This document shows positions 25,154 to 25,885 of a stretch of 25,885 bases of DNA, piece by piece. The stretch's first letter is position 1. Every line of letters begins with the position of its first letter. The stretch comes from Betaproteobacteria bacterium. Its GTDB lineage: Bacteria; Pseudomonadota; Gammaproteobacteria; Burkholderiales; Burkholderiaceae. The translations under genes and the position numbers were made by a program. The DNA lies in assembly GCA_013205155.1 (NCBI GenBank), contig JABMMT010000144.1, positions 1 to 25,885 on the forward strand. Direction: 5' to 3'. The notes under the pieces are model-generated. The model did not search any database. It was not told the DNA's origin and was given only the letters and a program-made list of their open reading frames with translations.

Positions 25154-25885
25154 ATATTGGCTTGAAGGCTGGATCCACGTGCTCACAGATCAGCGCTCGT
25201 AGCTGTTCCACGCTGAGGAACTCGGAATTGGCTCCGGAGTTGTATTCGAACCCCTCGGCTACGGATTCGCAGCTGATGCCGTTCTCCAGAAAACGCTTTT
25301 GCGCCCGGCCATCGCTGGGCAAAATCGCGTAATAGGCGCCCAGATCGATCGTGGTAAAGCTATCGGAACTTGTAATCATTTCCTCGTGGATCTTCTCGCC
25401 AGGCCTAATGCCGGTAATCAGCTTCTTGCAGCTGGGCCCGATCGCCTCGGCCACATCGGTGATCCTGTAGCTAGGAATCTTGGGCACAAATAGTTCTCCG
25501 CCAAGGGCATGCTCTAAAGCCCAAAGCACCATCGCCACACCCTCATTCAAAGATATGTTGAAGCGCGTCATCGCCGGATCGGTGATCGGCAACACGCCAG
25601 TTTTGGCTTTCTCCAGAAAGAAAGGAACAACCGAGCCGCGCGAACCCATAACATTGCCATAGCGGACCACCGAAAGGATGAGATCGCGCTTGCCCTTGAT
25701 GTTGTTTGCTGCGATGAACAGCTTGTCTGAACATAATTTAGTGGCGCCGTAAAGGTTAATCGGGGCGGCAGCCTTGTCAGTACTTAAGGCCACCACCCGT
25801 TTCACGTCGGTATCAAGGCAGGCTTGCACAACGTTTTCAGCACCGAGCACGTTTGTGTTGATGAACTCGATTGGGTTGTATTCGG
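25152..25885 (-). CDS. pseB: UDP-GlcNAc 4,6-dehydratase (inverting), 5' part outside window
   Basis: C-terminal portion of PseB/FlaA1, which makes UDP-4-keto-6-deoxy-L-AltNAc from UDP-GlcNAc, the first step to pseudaminic acid. The frame is open to the right edge (EYNPIEFINTNVLGAENVV), so the gene continues beyond it and the nucleotide-binding N-terminus is not seen. Catalytic residues are present: Asp-Lys in LSTDKAAAPINLYGATK and the Tyr-x3-Lys of the same segment. VVRYGNVMGSRGSVVPFF and GIRPGEKIHEEMI are PseB-specific. The C-terminus is normal (DPAFKPI). Nothing in view is broken, but its partner pseC is, so its product must be used by another enzyme or go unused. Confidence 0.92.
   Translation of the reverse strand, partial: EYNPIEFINTNVLGAENVVQACLDTDVKRVVALSTDKAAAPINLYGATKLCSDKLFIAANNIKGKRDLILSVVRYGNVMGSRGSVVPFFLEKAKTGVLPITDPAMTRFNISLNEGVAMVLWALEHALGGELFVPKIPSYRITDVAEAIGPSCKKLITGIRPGEKIHEEMITSSDSFTTIDLGAYYAILPSDGRAQKRFLENGISCESVAEGFEYNSGANSEFLSVEQLRALICEHVDPAFKPI

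Noticed and set aside
1..25885. CRISPR array, tRNA, rRNA or integrase attachment site
   Set aside because: No regularly spaced repeats, no tRNA-like cloverleaf and no direct-repeat att pair were seen when reading both strands.

Overview
The window is a bacterial surface-glycan (O-antigen, capsule or glycoprotein-glycan) biosynthesis island. Every intact gene lies on the minus strand and is read from the right edge to the left. Gene content (nonulosonate synthase, SpsF-type cytidylyltransferases, FkbM and C-methyltransferase families, GDP-mannose dehydratase family, KpsS-like protein) and the mixture of GC-richer old genes with AT-rich acquired genes would fit a cyanobacterium, perhaps of the Synechococcus/Cyanobium type. 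No taxonomic marker is present, so that is a guess.

Right part (about 18.2-25.9 kb): a 5'-truncated pseB runs off the right edge. It is followed by a tiny dead piece of pseC, an aldo/keto reductase, an RmlD-like reductase, a NeuB-family nonulosonate synthase, a GT2 glycosyltransferase, a sugar C-methyltransferase, a GDP-mannose-dehydratase paralogue that has lost its catalytic Glu, and a second GT2. Middle part (about 12.6-18.1 kb): two decayed methyltransferase genes flank an intact FkbM methyltransferase. Next come a 695-residue fusion of a CMP-sugar-type cytidylyltransferase with a glutamate-semialdehyde-aminomutase-like aminotransferase, and a chimeric relic in which the start of a PIG-L deacetylase gene runs into the dead 3' part of a pseI gene.

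Left-centre part (about 5.5-12.6 kb): seven tightly packed genes (SpsF cytidylyltransferase, GT-B-like protein, Gfo/Idh/MocA oxidoreductase, DegT aminotransferase, SAM methyltransferase, FemAB/GNAT-like acyltransferase, KpsS-like protein), five of whose six junctions overlap. Together they look like one unit for making, activating, decorating and transferring an amino sugar. Left part (1-5.5 kb): a decayed DDE transposase on the plus strand, a methyltransferase-like pseudogene, about 1.1 kb of AT-rich DNA without a gene, an ATGA-coupled GT4/gmd pair, and about 0.66 kb of GC-rich DNA that I could not identify.

The main inference is that an ancestral pseudaminic-acid (pse) operon lies broken across the island. 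PseB survives at least in part, PseC is a stub at 25.1 kb and PseI is a 3' stub at 12.6-12.95 kb. The 12 kb between the stubs carry a different nonulosonate synthase and an unusual cytidylyltransferase-aminotransferase fusion. This suggests replacement of one nine-carbon acid by another, less familiar activated sugar.
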